The notes under the pieces were generated by a model, which did not search any database, was not told the DNA's origin, and saw only the letters and a program-made list of their open reading frames with translations. From Nocardia brasiliensis (lineage in GTDB: Bacteria > Actinomycetota > Actinomycetes > Mycobacteriales > Mycobacteriaceae), in contig NZ_CP046171.1 of assembly GCF_011801125.1 (NCBI RefSeq), positions 4,898,001 to 4,962,000 on the forward strand: 64,000 nt of DNA, given 5' to 3'. Both the position numbers and the translations under genes were made by a program. Of this stretch, positions 1 to 8,934 are shown piece by piece (position 1 is the stretch's first letter; the number at the start of each line of letters is the position of its first letter).

Positions 1-1
1 G

Positions 2-1120
2 GAGATCGGCGGCGACTGGTACGACGTGGTGCCGCTGCGCGACGGCACCATCGGTGTCGTGGTCGGCGACTGCGTCGGCCGCGGTTTGTCCGCCGCCGTC
101 GTGATGGGCCAATTACGCACGGCCGCACGGGCGTTGCTGTTACGCGGCGCCGGTCCGGCGCAGTTGCTCGCCGAGCTCGACACGGTGGCGGGCCGGATTC
201 CCGGCGCGATGTGCACGACCGTGTGCGCGGCGGTGCTCGACCCGGTGCGGGGGCTGGTCCGCTACAGCAGCGCCGGGCACATGCCGCCGATCCTCGCCGA
301 TGTCGGCACCGTCGGACGGATGCTGGAGGGCGGCCGATCGGTGCCGCTGGCCACCTTCGATCCGCCCCGTCGGCCGGAGGCGACCACCGCGCTGACCCCG
401 GGCTCCACGCTGGTCCTGTTCACCGACGGGCTGGTCGAACAGCGCGGCGTCGACATCGACGACAGCTTCGCCAAGATCGCCGACGTGCTCGCGGGCACCG
501 CGACCAAGCTGCCGCGCGAGGTGGCCGACGCGGTGCTGTCGCGGCTGCGCCCGGCCGCGGGCTACGACGACGACGTCGCCATGGTGGTGTACCGGCAACC
601 GCCGGCACCGCTGCGGCTCGAGGTGCCCGCGCACCCGGATGAGCTTGCGGCACTGCGTCGTACGCTCAAGGCGTGGCTGGCCGCCGCCGCGGTCCCGCAC
701 GATCTGGCCTCGGATCTGGTCGCCGCGGCGAACGAGGCGTGCAGCAACAGCATCGAGCACGCCTATCGCGAGGGTGCGCGGCCCAGCGGCAAGCCCGCCA
801 GCACCGACCTGTCCATGGGACGTACCGGCACCGCGGCGCCGCGCGAGCTCGCCGCCGACGCGGACCGGGTCGTGCTCACCGCCACCTGCAACGTCGAGAC
901 CGTCGTGATCACCGTGACCGATACCGGAGCCTGGAAGCCGCGCGCGGCCGACCCGGGTCATCGCGGCCGCGGCATCGACATGATGCGCGCCCTCACCGAG
1001 GAACTCGACATCGATCACAGCGGGCCCGGCACGCACGTGCGCATGTCCGTCACCCTCCCGGCCATCACCTTCCCCGTGGCCAACCCGCTGCGCGGGATGA
1101 CCCCCCGCATCACGAGCTAG
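2..1120 (+). CDS. SpoIIE-type serine phosphatase with C-terminal HATPase domain (5' end outside window)
   Basis: The reading frame is open from the window edge, so the N-terminus is missing. The visible part starts inside a PP2C/SpoIIE phosphatase domain: GGDWYD at the edge, then VVGDCVGRG, SSAGHMPP and LFTDGLVE, ending with the GYDDDVAMVV acid cluster. These acidic residues bind the metals that drive dephosphorylation. After about residue 200 follows an RsbW-like histidine-kinase-type ATPase domain with NEACSNSIEHAY (N box) and the glycine-rich DPGHRGRGIDMM. Such fusions usually act in partner-switching control of alternative sigma factors: the phosphatase dephosphorylates a STAS antagonist and the ATPase domain binds it. 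A STAS protein lies downstream on the same strand. The missing part may hold PAS/GAF sensor domains, which cannot be seen here. Confidence 0.88.
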   Translation, partial: EIGGDWYDVVPLRDGTIGVVVGDCVGRGLSAAVVMGQLRTAARALLLRGAGPAQLLAELDTVAGRIPGAMCTTVCAAVLDPVRGLVRYSSAGHMPPILADVGTVGRMLEGGRSVPLATFDPPRRPEATTALTPGSTLVLFTDGLVEQRGVDIDDSFAKIADVLAGTATKLPREVADAVLSRLRPAAGYDDDVAMVVYRQPPAPLRLEVPAHPDELAALRRTLKAWLAAAAVPHDLASDLVAAANEACSNSIEHAYREGARPSGKPASTDLSMGRTGTAAPRELAADADRVVLTATCNVETVVITVTDTGAWKPRAADPGHRGRGIDMMRALTEELDIDHSGPGTHVRMSVTLPAITFPVANPLRGMTPRITS

Positions 1121-1371
1121 CACGTCGGCCGGTCTCGGCCGTCCCGGCAGGGGTGACCGACGCCTCGTCCGGGCGCGTGGCCGTCGCGGCGCGGCGACGG
1201 CGGCGCGGGCCCAGGCGGGCGAATCCGATAGCGCCACAACGGCAACTTCGGTATGCGTCCTACGGTAGGGTTGACCCCTATGAGCACGCCGAGGTTGCGA
1301 ATTCGCCGCTACTTGTGTGTTGTGATCGCGTGAGCAATACATCCGGAGACGCGTACCCCGTAGCGGACACG

Positions 1372-1710
1372 ATGACGACCACCGTCGCCTCGCAGGACGG
1401 TGCGACGGTCCTGACGGTGGCCGGAGAGGTCGATCTGGCGACCGCGCCCGCGCTGGAGAGCTCGATCGAGGCCATCCTCGACGGCAAGCCAGCGGCCCTG
1501 ATCATCGACCTGACGGCCGTCAGCTTCCTGGCCTCGGCCGGCATGGCGGTCCTCGTGGCCACCCATCAGCGCGCGGGCACCACCACCGCGATCGCCGTCG
1601 TCGCCGACGGCCCCGCCACCAGCAGACAACTCCGCATGACCAACCTCGACCAGGTCTTCGCCGTCCACTCCACCCTGCAAGCCGCCCTCACCGGGTTGCG
1701 CGAGCGCTGA
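1372..1710 (+). CDS. STAS-domain anti-sigma factor antagonist
   Basis: A protein of about 112 residues with a complete STAS domain: LTVAGEVDLATAPALE (beta strand and helix 1), then IIDLTAVSFLASAGMAVL, which holds the serine (in ASAG) normally phosphorylated by the cognate kinase. The length is normal for the family. It probably binds and titrates an anti-sigma factor, and is probably a substrate of the phosphatase/ATPase encoded just upstream (inference from order and strand). An in-frame GTG at 1330 could add 14 residues. Neither start has a strong ribosome site, and the ATG was chosen because the STAS fold begins right after it. A 250-base gap separates it from the phosphatase, so it may have its own promoter. 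Confidence 0.85.
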   Translation: MTTTVASQDGATVLTVAGEVDLATAPALESSIEAILDGKPAALIIDLTAVSFLASAGMAVLVATHQRAGTTTAIAVVADGPATSRQLRMTNLDQVFAVHSTLQAALTGLRER

Positions 1711-1847
1711 CCTCGAGCCCGCGAGCGGTCGCCGCGTCGCGGGACCGGTCGCGTTCCCCGGGCTCCACGACATCGAGGGCAGCGCGACCGAGAGCGGCGG
1801 CGGCATCGACACCATCGCCGAGCTGGCCGGGCTCGGCTGATCCGGGC

Positions 1848-2888
1848 TCAGTCGCAGAGTTCGCGCAGCTGCTCGATCAGCTTGACCCGCTCGGCGGGGG
1901 TGGCCGCCATCGGGATCACGTTGAGCACGGTCACACCCGCCTCGGCGAACGCCGCCACCCGCTCCTTGACGTAGCCCGCCGAACCGACCAGCGAGACGTC
2001 GCGCACCAGCGCGTCCGGCACCGCCTTGGCCGCCTCTTCTTTCTTGCCCGCGAGGTAGAGCTCCTGGATGCGATCGGCCTCGGCGCCGTAGCCGTACTTG
2101 GTGGCCAGCGTGTGATAGAAGTTCTTGCCCTTGGCGCCCATGCCGCCGATGTAGAGGGCCAGGTGCGGCTTGACGAACTCGAGCAGCGGTTCGACGTTGT
2201 CGCCGATGGCCAGCGCCGGGCCCGCGTACACCTGGAGCGCACCGAGCTGCGGGTCGCGCTTGGCCAGGCCGGCCGCCAGGGACTCACCCCAGACGTCCTT
2301 GGCCTTCTCGGGCAGGAAGAAGACCGGCTGCCATCCCTCGGCGATCTCCGCGGTCAACTCCACGTTCTTCGGGCCGAGCGAGGCGAGCAGCACCGGAATG
2401 CGTTCGCGCACCGGATGATTGATCAGCTTGAGGCTCTTGCCCAGACCGGTGCCCTGCCCCTCGGGCAGCGGGATCTGGTAGTACTTGCCGTGGTATTCGA
2501 GCCGTTCGCGACGCCATACCTTGCGGCAGATCTCGACCAGTTCCCTGGTGCGGCCGATCGGCGCGTCGTAGGGCACACCGTGGAAGCCCTCGATCACCTG
2601 CGGGCCCGAGGCGCCGAGGCCGAGGATGTAGCGCCCGTCGGAGACGAAGTCGAGCCCGGCCGCGGTCATCGCGGTCAGGCTGGGCGTGCGGGTGTAGATC
2701 TGCAGGATGCCGGAGGCCAGCTCCAACCGTGAGGTCTTGGCGGCGAGGTAGCCCAGCGCGCTCACCGCGTCGAAGGAGTAGGCCTCTGGCACGAAGACGA
2801 TGTCCAGACCGGCCCGTTCGAGGTCGGCTACCTCGGCGGCCGCCTCTTTGAAACCGCCCGAGTAGTTGATGCTCAATCCGATCCGCAT
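1848..2888 (-). CDS. LLM-class (luciferase-like) F420-dependent oxidoreductase
   Basis: 346 residues, a full-length luciferase-like TIM-barrel protein. Visible marks include MRIGLSINYSGGF at the N-terminus, LDIVFVPEAYSFDAVSALGYLAA, the cofactor-binding stretch LELASGILQIYTRTP, and GRYILGLGASGPQVIEGFHG. This subfamily in mycobacteria and nocardiae uses the deazaflavin F420; the substrate is unknown. The start ATG at 2888 follows family length; an ATG four codons upstream (2900) is possible. The gene is divergent from the cyclodeaminase-like gene at 3008, and both upstream regions share a short intergenic space. A second LLM gene lies close by at 3767 but is broken. Confidence 0.88.
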   Translation of the reverse strand: MRIGLSINYSGGFKEAAAEVADLERAGLDIVFVPEAYSFDAVSALGYLAAKTSRLELASGILQIYTRTPSLTAMTAAGLDFVSDGRYILGLGASGPQVIEGFHGVPYDAPIGRTRELVEICRKVWRRERLEYHGKYYQIPLPEGQGTGLGKSLKLINHPVRERIPVLLASLGPKNVELTAEIAEGWQPVFFLPEKAKDVWGESLAAGLAKRDPQLGALQVYAGPALAIGDNVEPLLEFVKPHLALYIGGMGAKGKNFYHTLATKYGYGAEADRIQELYLAGKKEEAAKAVPDALVRDVSLVGSAGYVKERVAAFAEAGVTVLNVIPMAATPAERVKLIEQLRELCD

Positions 2889-3007
2889 GGCACTCAACAT
2901 AACGCCGTATACGGCAGGGCGGTGCAGTGGGCCGGGCACGGGGGCCAACCGGTAGCGTTGACCGCGCATTGCCACCCCTCTCCGGATACCGAAAGGGCCA
3001 CCCACCC

Positions 3008-3667
3008 GTGTCGCAGCCGAGCACTTCGTCCCAGGAAACCGCATCGTCCTTCGGCGAGGCCACGCTCGCGCAGTACCTGTCCGACCTGGCCGCCAAGATC
3101 CCCGCGCCGGGCGGCGGCGCGGTCGCCGCGCTGCACGCGGCGCAGGCCGCCGCGCTGGTCGCGATGGTCGCGCGCTACACCACCCGGGCCAAGGACGCCG
3201 AGAACCGCCCCGTGGTCGAGCGCATCATCGAGGCCGCCGACACCGCGCGCGGGCGGGCACTGGCCCTCGCCGACGCCGACGCGGCCGCGTTCACCGCGGT
3301 CGGCGCCGCCTACAAGCTGCCCAAGGGCACCCCGGAGGAGGAGGCGGCCCGCACGACGGCGATCAACACCGCGCTGCTGGAGGCCGCGCGGGTGCCCGCC
3401 GCCGTCGTCGACGAGGCCGACGAGGTGCTCTCGCTGGCCGCCGAGCTCTTCCCGATCGGCAACCCGAACGTGGTCACCGATATCGGCGCGGCCGCCGACG
3501 CGTGCCGGGCCGCCGCGGCGAGCTCGCAGCTCAATATCGAGATCAACGTGGCCTCGCTGCCCGCCACCGAGGGCGACCGGTTCGCCCCGGTGCTGCTCCG
3601 GATCGAGGAGCTGGTCGCCCGCGCCGACGCCCTGCACGCCGACGTGGTGCACGCGCTGCGCAAGTAG
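3008..3667 (+). CDS. Cyclodeaminase/cyclohydrolase family protein (FTCD_C-like)
   Basis: 219 residues. The PAPGGGAVAALHAAQAAALVAMVARYT region is the hallmark glycine-rich start of the formiminotransferase-cyclodeaminase C-terminal domain, an all-helical fold. Such proteins act on formimino- or methenyl-tetrahydrofolate; stand-alone versions exist in many actinobacteria, and their exact substrate is often untested. GTG at 3008 was chosen because the conserved helix (ATLAQYLSDLAAKIPAPGGG) begins about 20 residues later. An upstream in-frame start at 2927 would add 27 residues with no conserved content. Confidence 0.8.
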   Translation: MSQPSTSSQETASSFGEATLAQYLSDLAAKIPAPGGGAVAALHAAQAAALVAMVARYTTRAKDAENRPVVERIIEAADTARGRALALADADAAAFTAVGAAYKLPKGTPEEEAARTTAINTALLEAARVPAAVVDEADEVLSLAAELFPIGNPNVVTDIGAAADACRAAAASSQLNIEINVASLPATEGDRFAPVLLRIEELVARADALHADVVHALRK

Positions 3668-3766
3668 CCCACAACGTTTCCGGTCCGCACGTCCGGGTAT
3701 GTCGGCGCTGAACGCCAGGTGCGCACGGTCGATCCGGCCGTGCCCGACAGTGCCGAGGAGGTAGCC

Positions 3767-4737
3767 GTGCGGATCGGATACAAGTTGGCCGCGGAGGCAT
3801 TCGGGCCGAAAGAGCTGATCCGCCAGGCGGTTCGGGCGGAGTCGGCCGGCTTCGACTTCGTCGAGATCAGCGATCACTATCACCCGTGGCTCGACGAGCA
3901 GGGACATTCTCCGTTCGCCTGGACCGTGCTCGGTGCGATCGCGGCGCGGACCGAGCGGATCGGCCTGGCCACCGGCGTGACCTGTCCGACGGTGCGGTAT
4001 CACCCGGCGATCATCGCCCAGGCCGCGGCGACGCTCGCGCTGGTCTGCGACGGCCGGTTCACGCTGGGGTGGGTTCGGGCGAGCGGTTGAACGAGCATGT
4101 GGTCGCGCGCGAGTTCCCGGACGCCAGGATCCGGCAGGAGATGTTGCGCGAGGCGCTGGAGATCATCCGGCTGCTGTGGCGCGGCGGCTACCAGTCCTAC
4201 GACGGGCGCTACCTGTCGCTGTCGGACGCGCGCGTCTTCGATCTGCCCGAGCGACTGCCCGTGATCGCGGTCGCGGCCAGCGGCCCGCCCTCGGCCCGGA
4301 TCGCCGCGGAACTCGGCGACGGACTGTTCGCCACCGAACCGAAGTCCGAGATCATCGAGCACTATCGGGAGCACGGCGGCACGGGACCGCGGTACGCCGA
4401 GGTGCCGATGGCGTGGGCGCTGGACGAGTCGAGCGCGGCGAAGGCGGTGCTGGAAACCAGCAGGTGGGCGCTCACCGGCTGGAAGGTGATGAGTGAGCTG
4501 CCCAACCCGGTGAACTTCGACGCCGCGTCGCGCACCGTGCGCGAGGACGACGTGCTGGCCCAGTTCGCCTGCGGCCCAGACCCTGCCCGCTACGTGGAGG
4601 TCGCTCAGCGCTACGTCGACGCGGGCTTCGACCATCTCGTCATGCAGAACGCGGGCCCGGACCCCGACGGCTTCCTCGATTTCTTCCAGCAGGAACTCGA
4701 GCCCAGGCTGCGCACGCTCACTCCCGCGCCCGCCTGA
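3767..4737 (+). pseudogene. LLM-class F420-dependent oxidoreductase disrupted by a one-base deletion
   Basis: The first part (3767 to about 4069) reads VRIGYKLAAEAFGPKELIRQA and so on, up to DGRFTLG. It then runs out of frame (WVRASG, stop at 4088). The other frame resumes exactly where the family continues (VGSGERLNEHVVAREFPD) and runs to 4737. The family sequence GRFTLGVGSGERLNEH is restored if one G is added to the four-G run at 4066-4069. The parent protein would be about 323 residues and resembles the F420-dependent glucose-6-phosphate dehydrogenase-like LLM group. The start GTG at 3767 has a strong GAGGAGG ribosome site. The break may be real or a homopolymer error in the assembly; the flanking coding sequence shows no other decay. 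Confidence 0.8.
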
Positions 4738-5000
4738 TCAGCCCGGGGTGAGCACGATTTTGCCGTGACCGCGAACCGTGGTCGCCGCCGACGAGGTCGC
4801 CCACGAAATCGACACCGCGGGCTACCGCGGCGAAATCTACTGCGGTGTAATAGATCAGCTCGGCCGCCGCGTGCACCAGGACCCGCTGTCCCGCGCCGAC
4901 GGCGGCCAGCGCCTGCCCACCGAGATTCGAATATTCGCTCACCCGCTCGGGCGCGGCATCGGCGAAATCGGCGACGCCATGGGGCAATGGTCGATGGCAC
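4738..5000 (-). pseudogene. Decayed zinc-type alcohol dehydrogenase/quinone oxidoreductase remnant
   Basis: Reverse-strand translation shows short blocks typical of NADPH:quinone oxidoreductases. QALAAVGAGQRVLVHAAA is the start of the Rossmann fold, VDFVGDLVGGDHG is an internal block, and near 4740-4770 in another frame GHGKIVLTPG precedes a stop, the usual C-terminus of the family. The glycine-rich GGVGH after HAAA is replaced by unrelated residues and the segments between blocks are missing. This is therefore a collapsed gene with internal deletions and frameshifts. Upstream (5000-5230) only weak similarity remains. No convincing gene is seen on the plus strand of this stretch. Confidence 0.5.
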
Positions 5001-5283
5001 ATCCAGACCACACCGGTCGAACCGCTTTCGCCCTGAATACTGTTCCCGCGCACGAGATGTTTTCCGTGCCCGTACGAGACCGCATACAGGTCACTGATCT
5101 GCACGAACGAGTATTTCAGCGAGTTGGCCAAGGTTTGGCCGAAGTCACGGCGGGTAGGCGAAACAATGAGGGGCATGGTCCGGGTTACGACTGGACTACG
5201 GCCGAGATCGATGCGTAGACCGAGTTGATCATGAGGCCTAAAATTGTCTTCCTGCCTACCCATATCTCGTAAGGGGTGGAGCC

Positions 5284-6033
5284 ATGAGAAATGTGCTCCG
5301 GTATCTGTTCTTGATGATCTTGGTCGCGGCAATGGCCCTCTGGTGGTCCGGTATCGCGACGGCCGGTATGGCCGGCCCGGCGACAGCGAATCCGATCGAG
5401 CTGATCGCACCCTCCGACGGACAGGTGGTCGGTGTCGCCCACCCGGTCACCATCCGGTTCACTCAGCCGGTCGCCGACCGGGCCGCCACCGAACGAGCCG
5501 TCCACATCGCAGCCACCGATCCGCTGCCGGGCACGTTCGCGTGGACGAACGATCGGGAACTCGTCTGGACGCCGACCGGGTTCCTGCCCGCCAGTGCCCG
5601 CATCGACGTCGGCATCGGCCAGGCCCGCACCGAATTCCGCACCAACGTAGGCGTTTACGGTGACGCCGACATGTCGAGGCACACCTTTACCCTGACCGTC
5701 GGCGGCGTGCCGACGCAGATGCCGGCCTCGATGGGCAAGCCCGGCTTCGAGACGCCCTCCGGCCGGTTCCCCGTGCTGCAGAAGCAGCGCTCGGTCGTAT
5801 TCGACTCCAGGACCATCGGCATTCCGCTGAGTTCACCCGAGGGCTATGTGATCAACGGCGAATTCGCCGAGCGCCTCACCTGGGGCGGGGTGTACATCCA
5901 CTCCGCACCGTGGTCGGTGGCCCAGCAGGGCAACTCCAACGTCAGCCACGGCTGCATCAACTTGGCCCCCGAGAACGCCGAGTGGGTGTTCAACACCATC
6001 AGCGTCGGCGATCCCGTCACCACCCACTGGTGA
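5284..6033 (+). CDS. Membrane-anchored L,D-transpeptidase with N-terminal Ig-like domain
   Basis: 249 residues. An N-terminal hydrophobic segment (residues 5-30) acts as signal or anchor. It is followed by an Ig-like domain (PIELIAPSDGQVVGVAHPVTIRFTQPV) and a C-terminal YkuD domain. The catalytic signature is visible: His206 (HSAPWS), then His222-Gly-Cys224 in SHGCINLAP. These enzymes make 3-3 peptide cross-links in the cell wall outside the membrane and are major transpeptidases in mycolic-acid bacteria. It is shorter than the five-domain mycobacterial LdtMt2 type and resembles the one-Ig-domain class. ATG at 5284 has a good ribosome site (AAGGGGTGGAG). Confidence 0.9.
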   Translation: MRNVLRYLFLMILVAAMALWWSGIATAGMAGPATANPIELIAPSDGQVVGVAHPVTIRFTQPVADRAATERAVHIAATDPLPGTFAWTNDRELVWTPTGFLPASARIDVGIGQARTEFRTNVGVYGDADMSRHTFTLTVGGVPTQMPASMGKPGFETPSGRFPVLQKQRSVVFDSRTIGIPLSSPEGYVINGEFAERLTWGGVYIHSAPWSVAQQGNSNVSHGCINLAPENAEWVFNTISVGDPVTTHW

Positions 6034-6177
6034 CCAGCCACCGCCGTCACCGCCCGGATGCGCGGCGACGGCAACCCGCCCGCTGTGACGGGCGCCACCG
6101 TCCTATGCCCCCGATTCGTGCCATGATCGAAGCGATTGGGACACAGGGTCTCTTTCGATGGCATCAGGAGCTGACGG

Positions 6178-7086
6178 ATGGCACCACGTTCGGACATCGA
6201 ATTCCGTTCGCATGGAACGACACTGCGCGGCTGGCTGTACCGGCCCGCGACCACGGGCGGCGACGTCCCGCTGGTCGTGCTGGCCCACGGGCTCGGCGCG
6301 GTGAAGGAGATGCGACTGGATGCCTTCGCCGAACGCTTCGCCGCCGCGGGTATCGCCGCCCTCGTCTTCGACTACCGCCACTTCGGCGCGAGCGACGGCA
6401 CGCCCCGCCAGCTGCTGAGCATCAGCCGTCAGCTGGCGGACTGGTCGGCCGCGATCGACTACGCGAGCACCCTCGACGGCATCGACGCGACCCGAATCGC
6501 TTTGTTCGGAACCTCTTTCAGCGGCGGCCACGTGCTGCGGGTCGCGGCGCGGGACCGTAGGGTCGCGGCGGTCGTCGCGCAGTGCCCGTTCACCGACGGC
6601 CCCAGTTCCACGACCACCGTCGGGCTGCGGCCGCTGCTCGGCATCGCGGTCCGGGCCGGTCTCGACGTCGGCGCCGCCGTGCTGCGCCGCCCGCCGGTCA
6701 CCGTCGCGCTGACCGGCGCACCGGGCACCACCGCCCTGATGAACGCGCCCGACGCGGCCCCCGGGTACACCGGACTGGTGCCCGCCGAGTTCACCCACCA
6801 GGACGCGATCGCCGCGCGGATCGGGCTCACCCTCCCCCTCTACCGGCCGGGCCGCGACCTGCGCAAGATCCAGTGCCCCGTCTTCCTCGGCGTCTGCCTG
6901 ACCGACTCCGTTGCGCCGCCCGAGCGCACCCTGCGCTACGCCGCTGCCGCCGGGCCGAACGTGCAGGTGCACGAGTACCAGGCGGGCCACTTCGACATCT
7001 ACGTCGCGCCCGACTTCGACAGGGTGGTGGCCGATGAAACCGCCTTCCTCGTCGAACATCTACGGCCGCAGCCGGTTTCGGCCTGA
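6178..7086 (+). CDS. Alpha/beta hydrolase
   Basis: 302 residues. Standard features include the oxyanion HG motif (VVLAHGLGAVKEM), FDYRHFGASDG, and the nucleophile elbow GTSFSGG with Ser113. Near the C-terminus are a LTDSVAPPE acid region and AGHFDIY, whose histidine completes the triad. The family includes esterases, dienelactone hydrolases and lipases; the DUF1100/YcjY-like layout suggests an acyl hydrolase of unknown substrate. There is no signal peptide, so it is cytoplasmic. It ends 6 bases from the convergent ABC exporter gene. Confidence 0.85.
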   Translation: MAPRSDIEFRSHGTTLRGWLYRPATTGGDVPLVVLAHGLGAVKEMRLDAFAERFAAAGIAALVFDYRHFGASDGTPRQLLSISRQLADWSAAIDYASTLDGIDATRIALFGTSFSGGHVLRVAARDRRVAAVVAQCPFTDGPSSTTTVGLRPLLGIAVRAGLDVGAAVLRRPPVTVALTGAPGTTALMNAPDAAPGYTGLVPAEFTHQDAIAARIGLTLPLYRPGRDLRKIQCPVFLGVCLTDSVAPPERTLRYAAAAGPNVQVHEYQAGHFDIYVAPDFDRVVADETAFLVEHLRPQPVSA

Positions 7087-7092
7087 CCGCGC

Positions 7093-8850
7093 TCAGGCGG
7101 CGGTAGCCGACGCGGCGTTGCGCGAAACCAGGGCCGCGTAGCGGTTCTCGCGGGCCATGAGCTCCTCGTGCGTCCCGCTCTCCACGATCCGCCCGTGGTC
7201 GAGCACCACGATCTGATCGGCGTCACGGATGGTCGAGAGCCGGTGCGCGATGGTGATCGTGGTGCGACCGGCCGAAAGCGCATCGATGGCCTGCTGCACC
7301 TGCTGCTCGGTCCTGGTGTCCAGGGCGCTGGTCGCCTCGTCGAGCACCAGGATCGGCGGGTCGCGCAGAATCGCGCGGGCCACCGCGAGCCGCTGCTTCT
7401 CCCCGCCGGAGAACCGGTAACCGCGCTCGCCCACCATGGTGGCGTAGCCGTCGGGCAGGCTCATGATGTGGTCGTGGATCCGCGCGGCGCGCGCGGCGGC
7501 GTGCAGTTCCCGGTCTGTCGCATCGGGTTTCGCGAAACGCAGGTTGTCCGCGACCGAAGCGTGGAACAGGTAGGTCTCTTGCGAGACCACGCCGACCGCG
7601 GCGGCCAGATCGGCGAAAGACACCTCGCGCACGTCTTTTCCGTCGATGGTGATCCGCCCGGAACTCACGTCGTAGAGCCGGGCCACGAGGTAGCCGAGTG
7701 TGGTCTTGCCGGAACCGGTTGCACCGACAACCGCCAGGCTGGTCCCGGCGGGCACGGTGATATCGATATCGCTCAGCACCGCACGCTCCCCGCCGTCGTA
7801 GGAGAATCCCACGTGCTCGAAGCGCACCGCGCCGGTTACCGGCCCGAGCGGCACCGGGCGCGCCGGCTCCTCGATATCCGGTGTGAGATCGAGGTATTCG
7901 AAGATCCGGCCGAACAGCGCGAGCGAGCTCTGCACCTCGACGCCGGTCGAGAGCAGCTGCACCATCGGGCGCAGCAGGGTGGTCTGCAAGGTGGTGAACG
8001 CGACCAGGGTGCCGATCGACACCAGCGGCTTACCCGCCGTGACGGTCAGACCGGCCGCCCAATAGATCACCGCGGGCATCGCCGACATGACGATCGTGAT
8101 GGTCGACTGCCGCCAGCGCCCCGCCATGCTCGCGCGGATCTCCAGGTCGACCAGCCCGCGCGATTCGCGCGCGAACGCGTCCACCAGCGCGGGTGAGCGG
8201 CCCATCGTGCGGCCGAGCAGAATGCCGCTCACCGACAGCGATTCCTCCACGATCGCGGACATGCCCGCCAGCTTCTGCTGGCGCTGGGCGGTGATCTTAC
8301 GGCGCTCGTCGCCGACCCGGCGGCTCACCCAGACGAAGAACGGCAACATGACCAGCGAGACGAGGGTGAGCCGCCAGTCGAGCACGATCATGGCGATCAC
8401 CGCGGCGAGCACCGTGGTGAAGTTCGAGACCAGCGAGGTCGCGGTGGAGGTGACCGTGGACTGCATGCCGCCGATGTCGTTGGCGATGCGCGACTGCACC
8501 TCGCCGGTGCGCGTTCTGGTGAAGAACGCCAACGGCATTCGCTGCAATCGCGCGTACACCGCCGAGCGCAGGTCGTGCATCACGTCCTGGCCGACGGTGG
8601 TCGAGATATAGGTCTGCAATACGCCGAACACACTGGTCAGCGCCGCGACCGCGACCATGCCCGCGGCGAGCAGGGTGAGCAGCCCGGTGCGCCCGTGCGG
8701 CAGCGCGTCGTCGAGCACCGCGCGCAGCATGAACGGCGAAGCGAGGGCGACCACGGAGGACAATCCGACCAGTGCGGCCACGGCGGCCAAGCGCGCCCGA
8801 TAGGGCTGGAACAGCCGGAGGATCCGGCGAAGCTGAGCTGGGGGCCGCAT
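7093..8850 (-). CDS. ABC transporter, fused permease and ATPase (exporter type)
   Basis: 585 residues. The N-terminal half has six predicted helices of the type I exporter fold. The ATPase half carries Walker A GATGSGKTT, a Q loop (SQET), the signature FSGGEKQRLA, Walker B ILVLDEATSALD and the H-switch (IAHRLSTI). It is a half-transporter that must dimerise; the lack of a second gene suggests a homodimer. The likely role is lipid or drug export. It is divergent from a MarR-type regulator, and a long palindrome lies over the shared control region, so the regulator probably represses the exporter. Confidence 0.92.
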   Translation of the reverse strand: MRPPAQLRRILRLFQPYRARLAAVAALVGLSSVVALASPFMLRAVLDDALPHGRTGLLTLLAAGMVAVAALTSVFGVLQTYISTTVGQDVMHDLRSAVYARLQRMPLAFFTRTRTGEVQSRIANDIGGMQSTVTSTATSLVSNFTTVLAAVIAMIVLDWRLTLVSLVMLPFFVWVSRRVGDERRKITAQRQQKLAGMSAIVEESLSVSGILLGRTMGRSPALVDAFARESRGLVDLEIRASMAGRWRQSTITIVMSAMPAVIYWAAGLTVTAGKPLVSIGTLVAFTTLQTTLLRPMVQLLSTGVEVQSSLALFGRIFEYLDLTPDIEEPARPVPLGPVTGAVRFEHVGFSYDGGERAVLSDIDITVPAGTSLAVVGATGSGKTTLGYLVARLYDVSSGRITIDGKDVREVSFADLAAAVGVVSQETYLFHASVADNLRFAKPDATDRELHAAARAARIHDHIMSLPDGYATMVGERGYRFSGGEKQRLAVARAILRDPPILVLDEATSALDTRTEQQVQQAIDALSAGRTTITIAHRLSTIRDADQIVVLDHGRIVESGTHEELMARENRYAALVSRNAASATAA

Positions 8851-8884
8851 AGGCGCCTCCTTCCGAGAAGACTATGACATGAAA

Positions 8885-8930
8885 CTGAGCATGGCTCATA
8901 ATTGTTCCAGAAACAATGAGTTATGCTCAG
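8885..8930. promoter_or_regulatory. 46-bp imperfect palindrome between the ABC exporter and MarR genes
   Basis: CTGAGCAT (8885-8892) pairs with ATGCTCAG (8923-8930), and CTCAT (8895-8899) pairs with ATGAG (8916-8920), all around one centre at 8907/8908. This is the expected shape of a MarR-family operator controlling both divergent genes. It covers an ATG at 8923, which is one reason to prefer the ATG at 8935 as the regulator's start. Confidence 0.7.
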
Positions 8931-8934
8931 AATC

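Noticed and set aside
1711..1847. A possible gene remnant ending in TIAELAGLG before the LLM gene
   Set aside because: Only about 25 residues look coherent and no family is recognised.
4778..5218. A 146-codon plus-strand frame opposite the quinone oxidoreductase remnant
   Set aside because: No conserved block, no ribosome site, and the opposite strand carries recognisable family islands.
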